The notes: generated by a model from the letters alone, not told the origin. Counted from the stretch's first letter, positions 50,899 through 60,635 are shown. The stretch: DNA of 64,000 nt from Aeromonas eucrenophila (GCF_000819865.1 NZ_CDDF01000018.1:62001-126000); one strand, 5' to 3'. Numbers and translations are program-made.

Positions 50899-51705
50899 AT
50901 GTATACCGACAGCATCAACAAGTGCGCCGCCAACGCGGCCCGCATCAACCGCTTCGAGCGCAGCGACAAGCTCGGCTTCTGGCTCAGCTCCGCCATGGCG
51001 GGGGCCTATGTGGGCCTCGGCATCATCCTCATCTTCACCCTGGGCAACCTGGTGGATCCCAGCGTGCGTCCGCTGGTGATGGGGGCCACCTTCGGCATCG
51101 CCCTGACCCTGGTGATCATCGCCGGCTCCGAGCTGTTCACCGGCCACACCATGTTCCTCACCTTCGGGGTGAAGACGGGCAAGATCTCCATGGGGGATCT
51201 GCTACGCATCCTGCCCCAGACCTGGGCCGGCAACCTGCTCGGTTCCATCGCGGTGGCGCTGATCTACTCCTACGGCGGCAGCCTGCTGCCGGACGCGGGC
51301 AGCCTGGCCCACAAGGTGGCGCTGGCCAAGACCCAGGCCCCGGCCCTGACCCTGTTCATGAAGGGCATACTCTGTAACTGGCTGGTCTGCCTCGCCATCT
51401 GGATGGCACTGCGCACCGAGGGTGCCGCCAAGTTCATCGCCATCTGGTGGTGCCTGCTGGCCTTCATCGCCTCCGGCTACGAGCACTCGGTCGCCAACAT
51501 GACCTTGTTCGCCCTCTCCTGGTTCGGCGCTCACTCAGACGCCTACACCTTGGGCGGCATCGGTCACAACCTGCTCTGGGTGACCCTCGGCAATACCGTC
51601 TCCGGCGCCCTCTTCATGGGTCTGGGCTACTGGTATGCCACCCCCAAGGCGGAGCGCCCGGTTGCCGTGACCGAGAACACCGTCAGCCAGACTCAAACCG
51701 CCTGA
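50899..51705 (+). CDS. nirC: Nitrite transporter NirC
   Basis: 268 residues, formate/nitrite transporter family with six membrane helices. The FNT signatures A-G-A-Y-V-G-L-G and G-S-E-L-F-T-G-H are visible in the first half. It imports nitrite and helps detoxify it. A GC-rich hairpin (GGGCTGCCCGCGGGCGGCCC) fills the gap after nirD and may modulate expression. Confidence 0.95.
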   Translation: MYTDSINKCAANAARINRFERSDKLGFWLSSAMAGAYVGLGIILIFTLGNLVDPSVRPLVMGATFGIALTLVIIAGSELFTGHTMFLTFGVKTGKISMGDLLRILPQTWAGNLLGSIAVALIYSYGGSLLPDAGSLAHKVALAKTQAPALTLFMKGILCNWLVCLAIWMALRTEGAAKFIAIWWCLLAFIASGYEHSVANMTLFALSWFGAHSDAYTLGGIGHNLLWVTLGNTVSGALFMGLGYWYATPKAERPVAVTENTVSQTQTA

Positions 51706-51717
51706 TCCGGAGGTCCC

Positions 51718-53124
51718 ATGGACTACTTGCCCATCTTCTGTCGACTCGATAACAAACCCGTGCTGCTGGTCGGCGGCGGCGACGTGGCGGAGCGCAAGGC
51801 GCGCCTGCTGCTGGACGCCGGTGCCCGCCTGACGGTGGTGTCTCCCGAGCTCGACCCCGAGCTGGCCGAGCTGGCCACCAACGGGACCATCGAGTGGCTG
51901 GTCGGCGAATTCGAGCCGGTGCAGCTGGCGGGCAAGTGGTTGGTGGTGGCCGCCACCGACAGGCGCGAGGTCAATGCGCTGGTATACCAGAGTGCCAACC
52001 AGGCCGGCATCTTCGCCAACGTGGTGGATGACCCCAAGCGATCCAGCTTCATCATGCCGTCGATCATAGACCGCTCGCCGCTGATGGTTGCCATCTCCTC
52101 CGGCGGCAAGGCCCCGGTGCTGGCTCGCCTGCTGCGCGAGAAGCTGGAGGCCCTGCTGCCCCAGCATCTCGGCGCCGTGGCAGCCTTCGCCGGCGGCCTG
52201 CGGGAGCGGGTCAAGGCCCGCTTCGCCACCATGGGGGAGCGCCGCCAGTTCTGGGAGCGCCTGCTCGGCGCCGACCGGCTCGGTCAGGCGCTGGCACGAG
52301 GGGATCAAGCCTCGGCCAATCAGCTGGCCGACAACCTGTTCGCCGAGGAGGGGGCCAGCCAGGGTGAAGTGATCCTGGTGGGTGCCGGCCCCGGTGATCC
52401 CGGTCTGCTCACCCTGCACGCCCTGCGCCAGATGCAGCAGGCGGACGTGGTGGTCTATGACCGGTTGGTATCGGACGAGGTGATGGCCCTGGTGCGGCGG
52501 GATGCCAAGCGCATCTTCGTCGGCAAGCAGGCGGGCAACCACTGCGTGCCCCAGGAGGGCATCAACCAGCTGCTGCTGGATGAGGCGAAAAAGGGGCAGC
52601 GGGTGGTGCGGCTGAAGGGGGGCGACCCCTTCATCTTCGGTCGCGGCGGCGAGGAGCTGGAGACGCTGGTCGGCAGCGGTGTGGGCTTCCAGGTGGTGCC
52701 GGGGATCACGGCGGCGAGCGGCTGCGCCGCCTACGCCGGCATCCCGCTGACCCACCGGGATCATGCCCAGAGCGTGCGCTTCGTCACCGCTCACGGCAAG
52801 GGTGGCACCCAGGATCTCGACTGGCCCCTGCTGGCCCGGGACAAGCAGACCCTGGTGTTCTATATGGGGCTATCAAGCTGCGCCACCATCCGCGAGCAAC
52901 TGATGGCTCACGGCAAGGAGGGGGACACCCCGGTGGCTCTGGTCGAGCGCGGCACCCAGCCCTGCCAGCGGGTCATTCGCGGCACCCTTGACCAGTTGCC
53001 CGAGCTGGCCGTCGGCGTCGAGAGCCCGGCCCTCATCATGGTGGGCTCCGTCGTCACACTGGCCGACAAGCTCGCCTGGTTCGGACAGGCCAAGGCGCCG
53101 TCACGGATAGCGGCATCGGCCTGA
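51718..53124 (+). CDS. cysG: Siroheme synthase (trifunctional)
   Basis: 468 residues. The N-terminal precorrin-2 dehydrogenase/ferrochelatase domain begins [20 protein letters not shown] with the NAD motif G-G-G-D-V-A. The C-terminal uroporphyrinogen-III methyltransferase domain begins near residue 218 ([15 protein letters not shown]) and has the D-R-L-V-S and [12 protein letters not shown] motifs. It makes siroheme, the cofactor needed by NirB, which explains its place 12 bases after nirC. Confidence 0.96.
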   Translation: MDYLPIFCRLDNKPVLLVGGGDVAERKARLLLDAGARLTVVSPELDPELAELATNGTIEWLVGEFEPVQLAGKWLVVAATDRREVNALVYQSANQAGIFANVVDDPKRSSFIMPSIIDRSPLMVAISSGGKAPVLARLLREKLEALLPQHLGAVAAFAGGLRERVKARFATMGERRQFWERLLGADRLGQALARGDQASANQLADNLFAEEGASQGEVILVGAGPGDPGLLTLHALRQMQQADVVVYDRLVSDEVMALVRRDAKRIFVGKQAGNHCVPQEGINQLLLDEAKKGQRVVRLKGGDPFIFGRGGEELETLVGSGVGFQVVPGITAASGCAAYAGIPLTHRDHAQSVRFVTAHGKGGTQDLDWPLLARDKQTLVFYMGLSSCATIREQLMAHGKEGDTPVALVERGTQPCQRVIRGTLDQLPELAVGVESPALIMVGSVVTLADKLAWFGQAKAPSRIAASA

Positions 53125-53150
53125 GAGGACCAACCCCGCCTGTATTGACA

Positions 53151-53176
53151 ACGCCACCCTGAGGGTGGCGTTTCTT
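53151..53176 (+). terminator. nir-cysG operon terminator
   Basis: ACGCCACCCT / AGGGTGGCGT stem followed by TTCTTTT. Confidence 0.85.
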
Positions 53177-53273
53177 TTACTGCGTTGACTGTCATAACCT
53201 CTTGTTTTGAGTCTGGTATCCTATGGGGCATGGCCAGCCGGCCCACCGAATTCGAATTCAGGAAACCTGTTGC

Positions 53274-54698
53274 ATGTCTCTCCCCGCCAAGAACAGCGCC
53301 AAACAGCGTGAACACGACAGATCCCGCATCCTCAGCCTGCTGCTGGCCGACGATGCCCTCACCGACAGCCTGCTCGATCCGCAAGGGGTACAGGATGCCG
53401 AGCTGCGGGATCAGACCAGCGAGCTGACGCGGCTGGTCAACAGCCTGCCGGCCGCCGACATCGCCGATGCGCTGGAATCCCTGCCACCGGACGAGCGCCA
53501 CGTGCTCTGGCAGCAGGTGGACCCGGAGAAACATGGCCAGATCCTGGTCGAGGCCTCGGAGACAGTGTGGGACAGCCTGATCAGCGGCATGAGCGACAAG
53601 GAGCTGCTGCAGGCCCTGCGCAGCCTCGACATCGACGATCAGATCTACCTCGGCCAATACCTGCCCCGCAACCTGATGGGACGGCTGCTCACCTCCATGG
53701 CCCCCGATCAGCGCGACCGGGTGCGGGAGGTGATCCGCTACGGCAAGCACACGGTCGGCGCCATGATGGACTTCGAGATCATCACGGTGCGGGCCGAGAT
53801 AAGCCTGGCGACGGTGCAGCGCTATCTACGCCAGCTCGGCAAGATCCCCGTCAACACCGACAAGCTGTTCGTCACCGATCGCCGCAACCGGCTGCAGGGG
53901 GAGCTGCCGCTCACCACAGTGTTGCTGCACAAGCCCGCGACCAAGGTGAGCGAGGTGATGGAGCGCAACCCCGTCACCTTCGATCCGGAAGACAACGACG
54001 AGGCGGCGGCCCGTACCTTCGAGCGGGACGATCTCGTCTCCGCCGCCGTGGTGGATGCCAAGGGCAAGCTGATGGGGCGGCTCACCGTCGCCGAGGTGGT
54101 GGATCTGGTCTATGAGGAGAGCGACACAGATCTGCGCCGCATGGGGGGGATCAGCGAGGACGAGGACATCTTTGCCCCCGTCAGCAAGGCGGTGAAGACG
54201 CGCTGGGCCTGGCTCGCCCTCAACCTCTGTACCGCCTTCATGGCCTCCCGGGTCATAGGGCTGTTCGAGCACAGCATCTCGCAGTTGGTGGCACTGGCGG
54301 CGCTGATGCCCATAGTCGCGGGGATAGGCGGCAACACCGGCAACCAGACCATCACCATGATAGTGCGGGCGCTGGCGCTGCAGCACATCCAGCCGGGCAA
54401 CGTCTCCTTCCTGCTGTGGCGCGAGCTGGGGGTGGCGCTGGTCAATGGTCTGGTGTGGGGCGGCACCATGGGGGTCGCCACCTACTTCCTCTATCAGGAT
54501 GCCCAGCTCGGCGCCGTGATGACGCTCGCCATGATGCTGAACCTGCTGGTCGCGGCCCTGATGGGGGTCATCATCCCCATGACCATGACTCGCCTCGGCC
54601 GGGATCCGGCGGTGGGGGCCAGCGTGATGATCACCGCCATCACCGACACCGGTGGCTTCTTCATCTTCCTCGGCCTCGCGACCCTGTTCCTGCTCTAG
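53274..54698 (+). CDS. mgtE: Magnesium transporter MgtE
   Basis: 474 residues. N-terminal MgtE helical domain, a pair of CBS domains (about residues 150-275), a connecting helix and a C-terminal membrane domain of five helices. The pore region contains P-I-V-A-G-I-G-G-N-T-G-N-Q and the last helices have MITAITDTGGFFIFLG. It is a magnesium-gated channel. Start at 53274 (MSLPAKNS); the longer frame from 53223 is atypical. Transcribed alone. Confidence 0.93.
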   Translation: MSLPAKNSAKQREHDRSRILSLLLADDALTDSLLDPQGVQDAELRDQTSELTRLVNSLPAADIADALESLPPDERHVLWQQVDPEKHGQILVEASETVWDSLISGMSDKELLQALRSLDIDDQIYLGQYLPRNLMGRLLTSMAPDQRDRVREVIRYGKHTVGAMMDFEIITVRAEISLATVQRYLRQLGKIPVNTDKLFVTDRRNRLQGELPLTTVLLHKPATKVSEVMERNPVTFDPEDNDEAAARTFERDDLVSAAVVDAKGKLMGRLTVAEVVDLVYEESDTDLRRMGGISEDEDIFAPVSKAVKTRWAWLALNLCTAFMASRVIGLFEHSISQLVALAALMPIVAGIGGNTGNQTITMIVRALALQHIQPGNVSFLLWRELGVALVNGLVWGGTMGVATYFLYQDAQLGAVMTLAMMLNLLVAALMGVIIPMTMTRLGRDPAVGASVMITAITDTGGFFIFLGLATLFLL

Positions 54699-54715
54699 GG
54701 GCGGCCCACCCGATG

Positions 54716-54746
54716 AAGAAGGGAGCCTGTACGGCTCCCTTCTTTC
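54716..54746 (+). terminator. mgtE terminator
   Basis: GAAGGGAGCC / GGCTCCCTTC hairpin followed by TTTCCTTT. Confidence 0.85.
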
Positions 54747-54903
54747 CTTTGTGGTGCCAAGTCGTTGTCGAATATGGGAATGCATCCTGCCACCCCGGCC
54801 GCAAAAGCGGTGATTCCTTGACCAGAACAAGGAATATTCGTTGAAATGCCCCCCCCACTCCTTATACTGGATCCCACCTGTTTCCAGCGGTGGATCTGAC
54901 TCA

Positions 54904-55389
54904 ATGGAATACAATACTTCAGAACTGTGCGACATCTATCAGGACATGGTGGATGTGCTCGAACCCATGCTCTGCTCCTTCGGCGGACGCGCCTCCTTCG
55001 GCGGTGTCATCACCACGATCAAATGCTTCGAATCGAATGGCCTCATCCGTGAACTGGTCAAGGAGAACGGCATCGGCCGCGTCTTGCTGATCGACGGCGG
55101 CGGCTCCATGCGCCGGGCGCTGATCGACAGCGAGATCGCCACCACGGCGGCAGAGAATGGCTGGGAAGGCATCGTCTGCTACGGCTGTGTGCGTGAGGTC
55201 GACATCCTGGAAGATCTGGACATCGGCATCCAGGCTCTGGCGGCCATCCCGGTCGGCGCCGACAGCAAGGACGTGGGGGAGACCGATCTGCCGGTCAACT
55301 TCGGCGGCGTCACCTTCCTGCCGGATGATCACCTCTATGCCGACACCACTGGGGTGATCCTCTCCCCCGATGCACTCGACATCGAATAA
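54904..55389 (+). CDS. rraA: Ribonuclease E activity regulator RraA
   Basis: 161 residues, matching the enterobacterial protein from the start ([12 protein letters not shown]) to the end (L-D-I-E). It binds RNase E and inhibits mRNA decay. Conserved GGRASFGG and [14 protein letters not shown] segments are present. The ATG at 54904 is fixed by the family; the frame upstream is not conserved. Confidence 0.96.
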   Translation: MEYNTSELCDIYQDMVDVLEPMLCSFGGRASFGGVITTIKCFESNGLIRELVKENGIGRVLLIDGGGSMRRALIDSEIATTAAENGWEGIVCYGCVREVDILEDLDIGIQALAAIPVGADSKDVGETDLPVNFGGVTFLPDDHLYADTTGVILSPDALDIE

Positions 55390-55406
55390 ACCGACACAGA
55401 CTGAAG

Positions 55407-55431
55407 ATGGGAGCCTTGGCTCCCATTTTTT
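55407..55431 (+). terminator. rraA terminator
   Basis: ATGGGAGCC-TT-GGCTCCCAT followed by TTTTT. Confidence 0.9.
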
Positions 55432-55468
55432 ATGGCCGTCATTTAGCGGCAAGCGGCTGAAAAAAGAC

Positions 55469-55581
55469 AAAAAAAGAGGGCCAGTAAACTACTGGCCCCT
55501 TAACTGGAAGCAATGTGAGCAATGTCGTGCCTTCACAAGAAGTCCATCACGTTGGAACGAATGAAGTCTTTCCCGGAAAAC
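55469..55581 (-). ncRNA. ryhB: RyhB small RNA
   Basis: On the minus strand a consensus-like promoter (55588-55616) is followed about 110 nucleotides later by an intrinsic terminator: stem GGGCCAGTA / TACTGGCCC (55478-55498) and seven T residues. Between them lies, at about 55505-55532, the conserved RyhB core including GCACGACATTGCTCACATTG, identical to Escherichia coli RyhB over at least 26 positions. A Fur box overlaps the promoter. RyhB is made when iron is scarce and, with Hfq, represses mRNAs of iron-using proteins. It lies unannotatable by coding criteria between the convergent rraA and yhhQ genes. The 5' end is approximate. Confidence 0.93.
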
Positions 55582-55587
55582 AAGTTA

Positions 55588-55616
55588 ACAATAATCATTC
55601 TCATTTGACTGTGCAA
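55588..55616 (-). promoter_or_regulatory. ryhB promoter with Fur box
   Basis: Minus strand: -35 TTGCAC (55611-55616), 17-base spacer, -10 TATTGT (55588-55593). The Fur-like sequence TGAGAAT-G-ATTATTG (55589-55603) matches the 7-1-7 Fur consensus TGATAAT-N-ATTATCA at 11 of 14 positions and covers the -10, so iron-loaded Fur would block transcription. Confidence 0.85.
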
Positions 55617-55636
55617 GTTTTATTTACCAGAAATGC

Positions 55637-55667
55637 AAAAAAAATGACCACCCTGGGGTGGTCATCT
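55637..55667 (-). terminator. yhhQ terminator
   Basis: ATGACCACC / GGTGGTCAT stem followed on the minus strand by eight T residues, directly after yhhQ and before the ryhB promoter. Confidence 0.9.
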
Positions 55668-55670
55668 TCA

Positions 55671-56345
55671 TCAGGCCTGACGGCTCGCGGTCTGCAAACC
55701 GGCGATGCCGGCCTCTCCCACCAGCTTGCGGCTGAGGTAGCGCAGCAGCACGCCGTAGAGCGGCACGAACAACCCCAGGCTTATCAGCAGCTTGAACACA
55801 TAATCTACGGTCGCTATCTCGACCCAGTGCTCGGCCATGAAGGGATCCGTGCTGCGCCAGAAGGCGATGCTGAAGAAGGCGATGGTGTCCACCAGGTTGC
55901 CGAACAGGGTCGAGGCCGCCGGTGCCACCCACCAGGCCTTGAGCAGCCGCAGGCGGTTGAACACCACCACGTCCATGAACTGGCCCACCAGATAGGCCAT
56001 GAAGCTGGCCAGGGCGATGCGCGCCACGAACAGGTTGAACTCCGCCAGGTTGCCCATGCCCTGGTAGCTGCCCTCGAAGAACAGCACCGAGAGCACGTAG
56101 GAAACCGCCAGCGCAGGCAGCATCACGGTCTGGATGATCTTGCGCGCCAGCCCGGCGCCGAAGATCCGCACCGTCAGATCGGTGGCCAGAAAGATGAACG
56201 GGAAGCTGAAGGCGCCCCAGGTGGTGTGGAAGCCAAAGATGGTGATCGGCAGCTGCACCAGATAGTTGCTGCTGGCAATGATCAAAATGTGGAACAACGA
56301 GAGACGCACCAGCGCCGTCTGGTGCTGAGCAGGGGTCAGATTCAT
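55671..56345 (-). CDS. yhhQ: Queuosine precursor (preQ0/preQ1) transporter YhhQ
   Basis: 224 residues with about six membrane helices, YhhQ/DUF165 family. The conserved F-I-F-L-A-T-D-L-T-V-R-I-F-G segment is at about residue 50 and F-G-N-L-V-D-T-I-A-F at about residue 150. It takes up 7-cyano- or 7-aminomethyl-7-deazaguanine for queuosine tRNA modification. The start at 56345 has an AAAGG site that is part of a predicted preQ1 riboswitch. Confidence 0.92.
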   Translation of the reverse strand: MNLTPAQHQTALVRLSLFHILIIASSNYLVQLPITIFGFHTTWGAFSFPFIFLATDLTVRIFGAGLARKIIQTVMLPALAVSYVLSVLFFEGSYQGMGNLAEFNLFVARIALASFMAYLVGQFMDVVVFNRLRLLKAWWVAPAASTLFGNLVDTIAFFSIAFWRSTDPFMAEHWVEIATVDYVFKLLISLGLFVPLYGVLLRYLSRKLVGEAGIAGLQTASRQA

Positions 56346-56352
56346 ATTGTGA

Positions 56353-56383
56353 CCTTTTTGGTTAATGGGGTTAGGGAACCCAT
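56353..56383 (-). promoter_or_regulatory. preQ1-I riboswitch controlling yhhQ
   Basis: On the minus strand the 31 bases just before the yhhQ start read AUGGG, loop UUCCCUAAC, CCCAU, then UAACCAAAAAGG. They share TAACCCC, TTAAC and an A-rich tail ending in AGG, in the same order, with the Thermoanaerobacter tengcongensis preQ1 aptamer. The stem is 5 base pairs. The CC of the loop can pair with the GG of the tail, which is the ribosome binding site 7 bases before the ATG, so bound preQ1 should shut off translation. Confidence 0.78.
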
Positions 56384-56438
56384 ACCGCCACCATGGCGAT
56401 AATTGAGGGGCGAGATTATACGCCCCAAAACTGATAGT

Positions 56439-56726
56439 TCAATCCTTATGCTGCCGGCCGAGCCAGAGCACCACCTCGTTATCATCCGGGTGCACCGCCT
56501 CCAGCCAGCAGCCACCGTGATGCTCGAACTCCAGCCGCAGCGGGCTGCCCTCAAACGCCAGCAGCCAGCTGTGGCGATCCGCCCCCCAGTCCCGCTCGAC
56601 GGGCTCTAGCTCCCACGCCTTCAACAAGGCATCGGCCAGGGTAGGGAAGTTGTCCCAACAGAGCCCGGGGCAGTCCAGCATCAGCACCGCTGGCTCCATG
56701 TTTACCTGCGTGATATGCCAAGTCAT
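56439..56726 (-). CDS. Small conserved protein (DUF3630-like)
   Basis: 95 residues, acidic and Trp-rich, no signal or membrane segment. It looks like the small gammaproteobacterial family DUF3630 (about 100 residues), an assignment from memory of the family's look rather than a motif. It starts 26 bases after selO on the same strand, so it is probably in the same transcript. Confidence 0.7.
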   Translation of the reverse strand: MTWHITQVNMEPAVLMLDCPGLCWDNFPTLADALLKAWELEPVERDWGADRHSWLLAFEGSPLRLEFEHHGGCWLEAVHPDDNEVVLWLGRQHKD

Positions 56727-56752
56727 CTTTCATCCCTCCACTGCTGCATCTC

Positions 56753-58180
56753 TCAGCTACTGCAAGAAAGCTCGCCGCCGCAATACCAGGCAGGTGCCGG
56801 GGTGGCGAGATCCTCATATTCCGGTTGCTCGTCGTAGGGGCGCCGCAGGGCCGCAAACAGCCGCTCGAACGGCGCCATGTCGCCCCGCTCGGCGGCCGCT
56901 ATCACCTGTTGGGCCAGGGCGTTGCGCAGCACGTACTTGGGATTGACCGCGTCCATCCGCCCCTTGCGGGCAACGTCTTCACTCCCTTCCCGGATCAGGC
57001 GCTCCCGATAGCTCGTCAGCCACTCCTGCCAGAGGGCTGGATCCGGCAGCAGCGCCAGCAAGGGGGCGGGCCAGTCTCCTGCAAGGGTCAGCTCACCCAA
57101 CCGGCGCAGGAAGAGGTGATAGTCCACTCGCTGGTTCGCCAGCAGCTGGAACAGCTCGCGGAACAGGGCCGGATCCTGATCCTCCCAAGTGCCCAGGCCG
57201 AGCTTTTCACGCATCAGCTCCGAGTAGTGCAGCATCAGCTGGTGCTCGTACTGGGCCAGCGCCCCTGCCAGAGCCTCGCCCTCCACCTGGCCCGCCAGCG
57301 CCTGGGCGAGCTTTTGCAGGTTCCAGTAGCCGACCGCCGGCTGCTGATCCAGTGCGTAGCGACCGCCCGGATCCGAGTGATTGCAGACAAAGTCCGGCAC
57401 ATAGGCGTCGATGAAGCCGTAGGGGCCGTAATCCAGGGTCAGCCCCAGCAGGGACATGTTGTCGGTGTTCAGCACCCCGTGGCAGAAGCCGGCGGCCTGC
57501 CACTTGGCGATGAGCCGCGCGGTGCGCCGCACCACCTCGGTAAACAGCTCGGCCCCGTCGTTCAGTTCGGGGAAGTGGTGGCGCAGCAGGTAGTCGATGA
57601 GGGCGGGGATCTTCTCCCCCTGCCCGCTCCAGGCGAAATACTCGACGTGGCCGAAGCGCAGGTGACTCGGCGCTGTGCGCAGCACGGTCGCCCCGCTCTC
57701 GGTCTGCTCCCGGTAGATGGGCTCGTCACTGCCCACCAGCACCAAAGCGCGGGTGCTGGGGATGCCGAGGGCGTGCAGTGCTTCCGAGGCCAAGTACTCG
57801 CGGATGCTGGAGCGCAGCACCGCCCGGCCATCGCCGAAGCGGGAGAAGGGCGTCTTGCCCGCCCCCTTCAGGTGCAGATCCCAGCGGCTGCCATCGGGGG
57901 CTTGTTGCTCCCCGAGCAACATGGCGCGGCCATCGCCGAGCCGCGGGCTGTAGCCGCCGAACTGATGGCCCGCATAGACCTGGGCCACCGGCTGCATGTC
58001 CGCCAGCGGTTGGCCCAGGCCGCAACAGGCGAGCCAGTCCGCCTCGCTGACCTCATCCAGCCCCAGCTCGCGCAGCAAGTCGTGGTTGAGGTGCAGCAGT
58101 CTGGCGTTGTGCAGGGGTTGGGGCGCCACGGCTTCACAGGCCCAGGGCAGTTCGGTGGCGAAAGTATTGATCAGCTTCAT
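56753..58180 (-). CDS. selO: Protein adenylyltransferase SelO
   Basis: 475 residues, SelO/YdiU pseudokinase family. Typical segments are YAGHQFGGYSPRLGDGRA (about residue 70), the DLHLKGAGKTPFSR loop (about residue 102) that orients flipped ATP, the H-G-V-L-N-T-D-N-M catalytic-loop region and D-Y-G-P-Y-G-F. It transfers AMP to proteins in the redox response. The C-terminus reads G-G-E-L-S-C-S-S, with Cys where selenoprotein members have selenocysteine. Start at 58180 (MKLINTF) is canonical. Confidence 0.93.
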   Translation of the reverse strand: MKLINTFATELPWACEAVAPQPLHNARLLHLNHDLLRELGLDEVSEADWLACCGLGQPLADMQPVAQVYAGHQFGGYSPRLGDGRAMLLGEQQAPDGSRWDLHLKGAGKTPFSRFGDGRAVLRSSIREYLASEALHALGIPSTRALVLVGSDEPIYREQTESGATVLRTAPSHLRFGHVEYFAWSGQGEKIPALIDYLLRHHFPELNDGAELFTEVVRRTARLIAKWQAAGFCHGVLNTDNMSLLGLTLDYGPYGFIDAYVPDFVCNHSDPGGRYALDQQPAVGYWNLQKLAQALAGQVEGEALAGALAQYEHQLMLHYSELMREKLGLGTWEDQDPALFRELFQLLANQRVDYHLFLRRLGELTLAGDWPAPLLALLPDPALWQEWLTSYRERLIREGSEDVARKGRMDAVNPKYVLRNALAQQVIAAAERGDMAPFERLFAALRRPYDEQPEYEDLATPAPAWYCGGELSCSS

Positions 58181-58291
58181 GGTGGTGAGGGTCGTCCCTG
58201 CGTATGCTCGTGTCACTCTTTATACCGCCGTTGTCCCCTCTTGGGCCAACGCGGATGACGCTATTTCTATTTCAAATCGAGGAAAATGAAG

Positions 58292-58597
58292 ATGCAAAAA
58301 TGGGTCTATGTCCTGCCACTGCTGGCACTGTTCTCGGGTCAGCACGCCAGGGCGGCCGATGTGGACGCGGGCAAGGCGAAGGCCGTGCTGTGCGCCGCCT
58401 GCCATGGACCCGAGGGCAAGGCCAGCGTGCCCATCTATCCCAATCTGGCGGGACAGAATGCCCCCTATCTCCTCAAGCAACTGAAGGCGTTCAAGGACGG
58501 TCAGCGCAAGGATCCCATGATGGCGCCCTTTATGGCACCGCTGACCGAGGCGGATCTGGAGAATCTGGCCGCTTACTACGCCAGCCTGAAGCAGTGA
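58292..58597 (+). CDS. Periplasmic class I cytochrome c
   Basis: About 101 residues. Signal peptide ([21 protein letters not shown]), one haem-binding site C-A-A-C-H (about residue 34) and a downstream Met in the D-P-M-M-A-P-F-M region as axial ligand. It resembles the small c5/c553-type electron carriers. Start at 58292 gives the better spacing to the GAGGA site; the ATG at 58286 is two codons upstream. A 14-base palindrome GTGAATTAATTCAC follows at 58615. Confidence 0.88.
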   Translation: MQKWVYVLPLLALFSGQHARAADVDAGKAKAVLCAACHGPEGKASVPIYPNLAGQNAPYLLKQLKAFKDGQRKDPMMAPFMAPLTEADLENLAAYYASLKQ

Positions 58598-58787
58598 AAA
58601 ATATCGTCTATATAGTGAATTAATTCACCAGGCTCTCACAAGACAGCTCGTTCCGCTGCCTTTGACGAGGTGGTCGCCCACCCGATTGGGCATCAGTTGC
58701 TCGCCTTCGGTCATCGGCATCGCCGCTGACCCCATCTCCCCCTGTGGCTCCGCTACCGGCGGGAGATCGTCTTCCTGAAAGGCACTT

Positions 58788-60635
58788 CTACCGCCGGCAG
58801 TACTCGATGATCAGGTCCATAAAGGCCTCGCCGAAGCGCTCCAGCTTGCGGTGGCCGACCCCGTTCACCGCCAGCAGCTCGTCTTCCGTCATCGGCATGA
58901 GTTGCGCCATCTCCACCAGGGTGGCGTCGTTGAACACCACGTAGGGCGGCACCTCTTCCTCCTCGGCGATCTGCTTGCGCAGGTTGCGCAGCTCCTTGAA
59001 CAGCCGCTTGTCGTAGTTCGCGCTGTCGAGCAGGCTGCTGCGCTTCTCCTTGCGACTGGAGATGGGCTGCAGCCGCGGCACCGCCAGGGTCAGCGCCAGC
59101 TCGCCGCGCAGCACAGGGCGGGCCGCCTCGGTCAGCTGCAACACCAGGTTGCGGGTGATGTTCTGGGTCAGCAGCCCCTTGTGGATCAGCTGGCGGATGA
59201 CGCTCATCCAGTATTCGTGGCTCTGATCCTTGCCGATGCCGTAGGTCGACAACTTGTCGTGGCCGTGATCCTTGATGCGCTGGTTGAGCGAGCCGCGCAG
59301 CACCTCCACCACGTAGCCCACCCCGAAGTTCTGCCCCACCCGCCAGACGCAGGAGAGCGCCTTCTGAGCGTCTTGGGTGCCGTCGTAGCTCTTGGGAGGA
59401 TCCAGGCAGATGTCGCAGTTGCCGCAGGGCTTGTCGTTGTACTCGCCGAAGTAGTTCAGCAGCACCTGGCGGCGGCAGGTCTGCGCCTCGGCGAAGGCCG
59501 CCATCACGTTCAACTTGTACTGCTCGACCTGCAGCTGCTGCGGGTTCTCGATGTTGTCGAGCAGGCGGCGCACCCGACCTATGTCGGCGGGATCGTACAG
59601 CAGCAGCGCCTCGGCCGGGGTGCCGTCGCGACCCGCACGACCGGTCTCCTGATAGTAGGATTCGATGTTCTTGGGGATGTCGTAGTGCACCACGAAGCGC
59701 ACGTTCGGCTTGTCGATGCCCATGCCGAACGCCACCGTCGCCACCACTATCTCGACGTCGTCCTTGAGGAAGGCATCCTGGGTGCGCAGCCGTTGCTCCA
59801 GCGGCAGGCCCGCATGGTAGGGCGCCGCCTTGCAGCCGTGGCGGGAGAGGCGCTCCGCCACCTCCTCCACCCGGTTGCGGCTGGAGCAGTAGACGATGCC
59901 GCAGTTGCCCTTCTGGCTCTGCACGTAGCGCAGCAGCTGCTCCGCCGCCTTGAACTTCTCCACCAGGCTGTAACGGATGTTCGGTCTGTCGAAGCTGGCG
60001 GTGTGGATAAAGGGGTCATTGAGCTCAAGCCGGTGCAGCATGTCGCTGCGGGTCGCGTCGTCGGCGGTGGCGGTGAGTGCCACCACGGGCACCTGAGGGA
60101 ACCACTGCTTTAGCCGCCCGAGCGCTGCGTATTCCGGCCGAAAATCGTGCCCCCACTGGGAGACGCAATGGGCCTCGTCGATGGCGAACAGGCCGAGCGG
60201 CAGCTCCGCCAGCCGATCCATGAACTCGTGCTGCAACAGCCTTTCCGGCGAGACATAGACCAGCTTGATCTCGCCGCGGCGCATGGCGGCGAAGTTCTGG
60301 ATCATCTCCTCCCGGCTCAGGGCCGAGTTGATATAGACCGCCGCCACGCCGTTGGCGCGCAGGCTATCGACCTGATCCTTCATCAGCGAGATAAGGGGGG
60401 ATACCACGACCCCCAGACCGGGGCGCAGCAGGGCCGGGATCTGGTAGCAGAGCGACTTGCCGCCGCCGGTGGGCTTGAGCACCAAAGCATCGCGTCCCGC
60501 CACTATCTGCTCGATGATCTCCAGCTGGCCCGGCCGGAATTGCTGGTAGCCGAACACCGCCTGCAGCAGGGCAAGTGGCGTCTCTGGCACAGCATCGGGC
60601 TGAGAGTCGGGCTGGATGTCGGCGATGGCGGTCAT
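58788..60635 (-). CDS. recQ: ATP-dependent DNA helicase RecQ
   Basis: 615 residues. Helicase motif I T-G-G-G-K-S-L (about residue 58), motif [14 protein letters not shown] (about residue 153), motif [12 protein letters not shown]. The RecQ zinc site (C-R-R, then C-G-N-C-D-I-C) lies around residues 390-415, a winged-helix RQC domain follows, and a C-terminal HRDC domain ends the protein. It unwinds DNA 3' to 5' in RecF-pathway repair. Start at 60635 has an AAGGAG site. Confidence 0.97.
   Translation of the reverse strand: MTAIADIQPDSQPDAVPETPLALLQAVFGYQQFRPGQLEIIEQIVAGRDALVLKPTGGGKSLCYQIPALLRPGLGVVVSPLISLMKDQVDSLRANGVAAVYINSALSREEMIQNFAAMRRGEIKLVYVSPERLLQHEFMDRLAELPLGLFAIDEAHCVSQWGHDFRPEYAALGRLKQWFPQVPVVALTATADDATRSDMLHRLELNDPFIHTASFDRPNIRYSLVEKFKAAEQLLRYVQSQKGNCGIVYCSSRNRVEEVAERLSRHGCKAAPYHAGLPLEQRLRTQDAFLKDDVEIVVATVAFGMGIDKPNVRFVVHYDIPKNIESYYQETGRAGRDGTPAEALLLYDPADIGRVRRLLDNIENPQQLQVEQYKLNVMAAFAEAQTCRRQVLLNYFGEYNDKPCGNCDICLDPPKSYDGTQDAQKALSCVWRVGQNFGVGYVVEVLRGSLNQRIKDHGHDKLSTYGIGKDQSHEYWMSVIRQLIHKGLLTQNITRNLVLQLTEAARPVLRGELALTLAVPRLQPISSRKEKRSSLLDSANYDKRLFKELRNLRKQIAEEEEVPPYVVFNDATLVEMAQLMPMTEDELLAVNGVGHRKLERFGEAFMDLIIEYCRR

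Noticed and set aside
55515..56402. Plus-strand reading frame of 295 codons across the ryhB-yhhQ region
   Set aside because: Antisense to yhhQ and its regulatory region; composition is that of a shadow frame and the first part overlaps RyhB and its Fur-controlled promoter.
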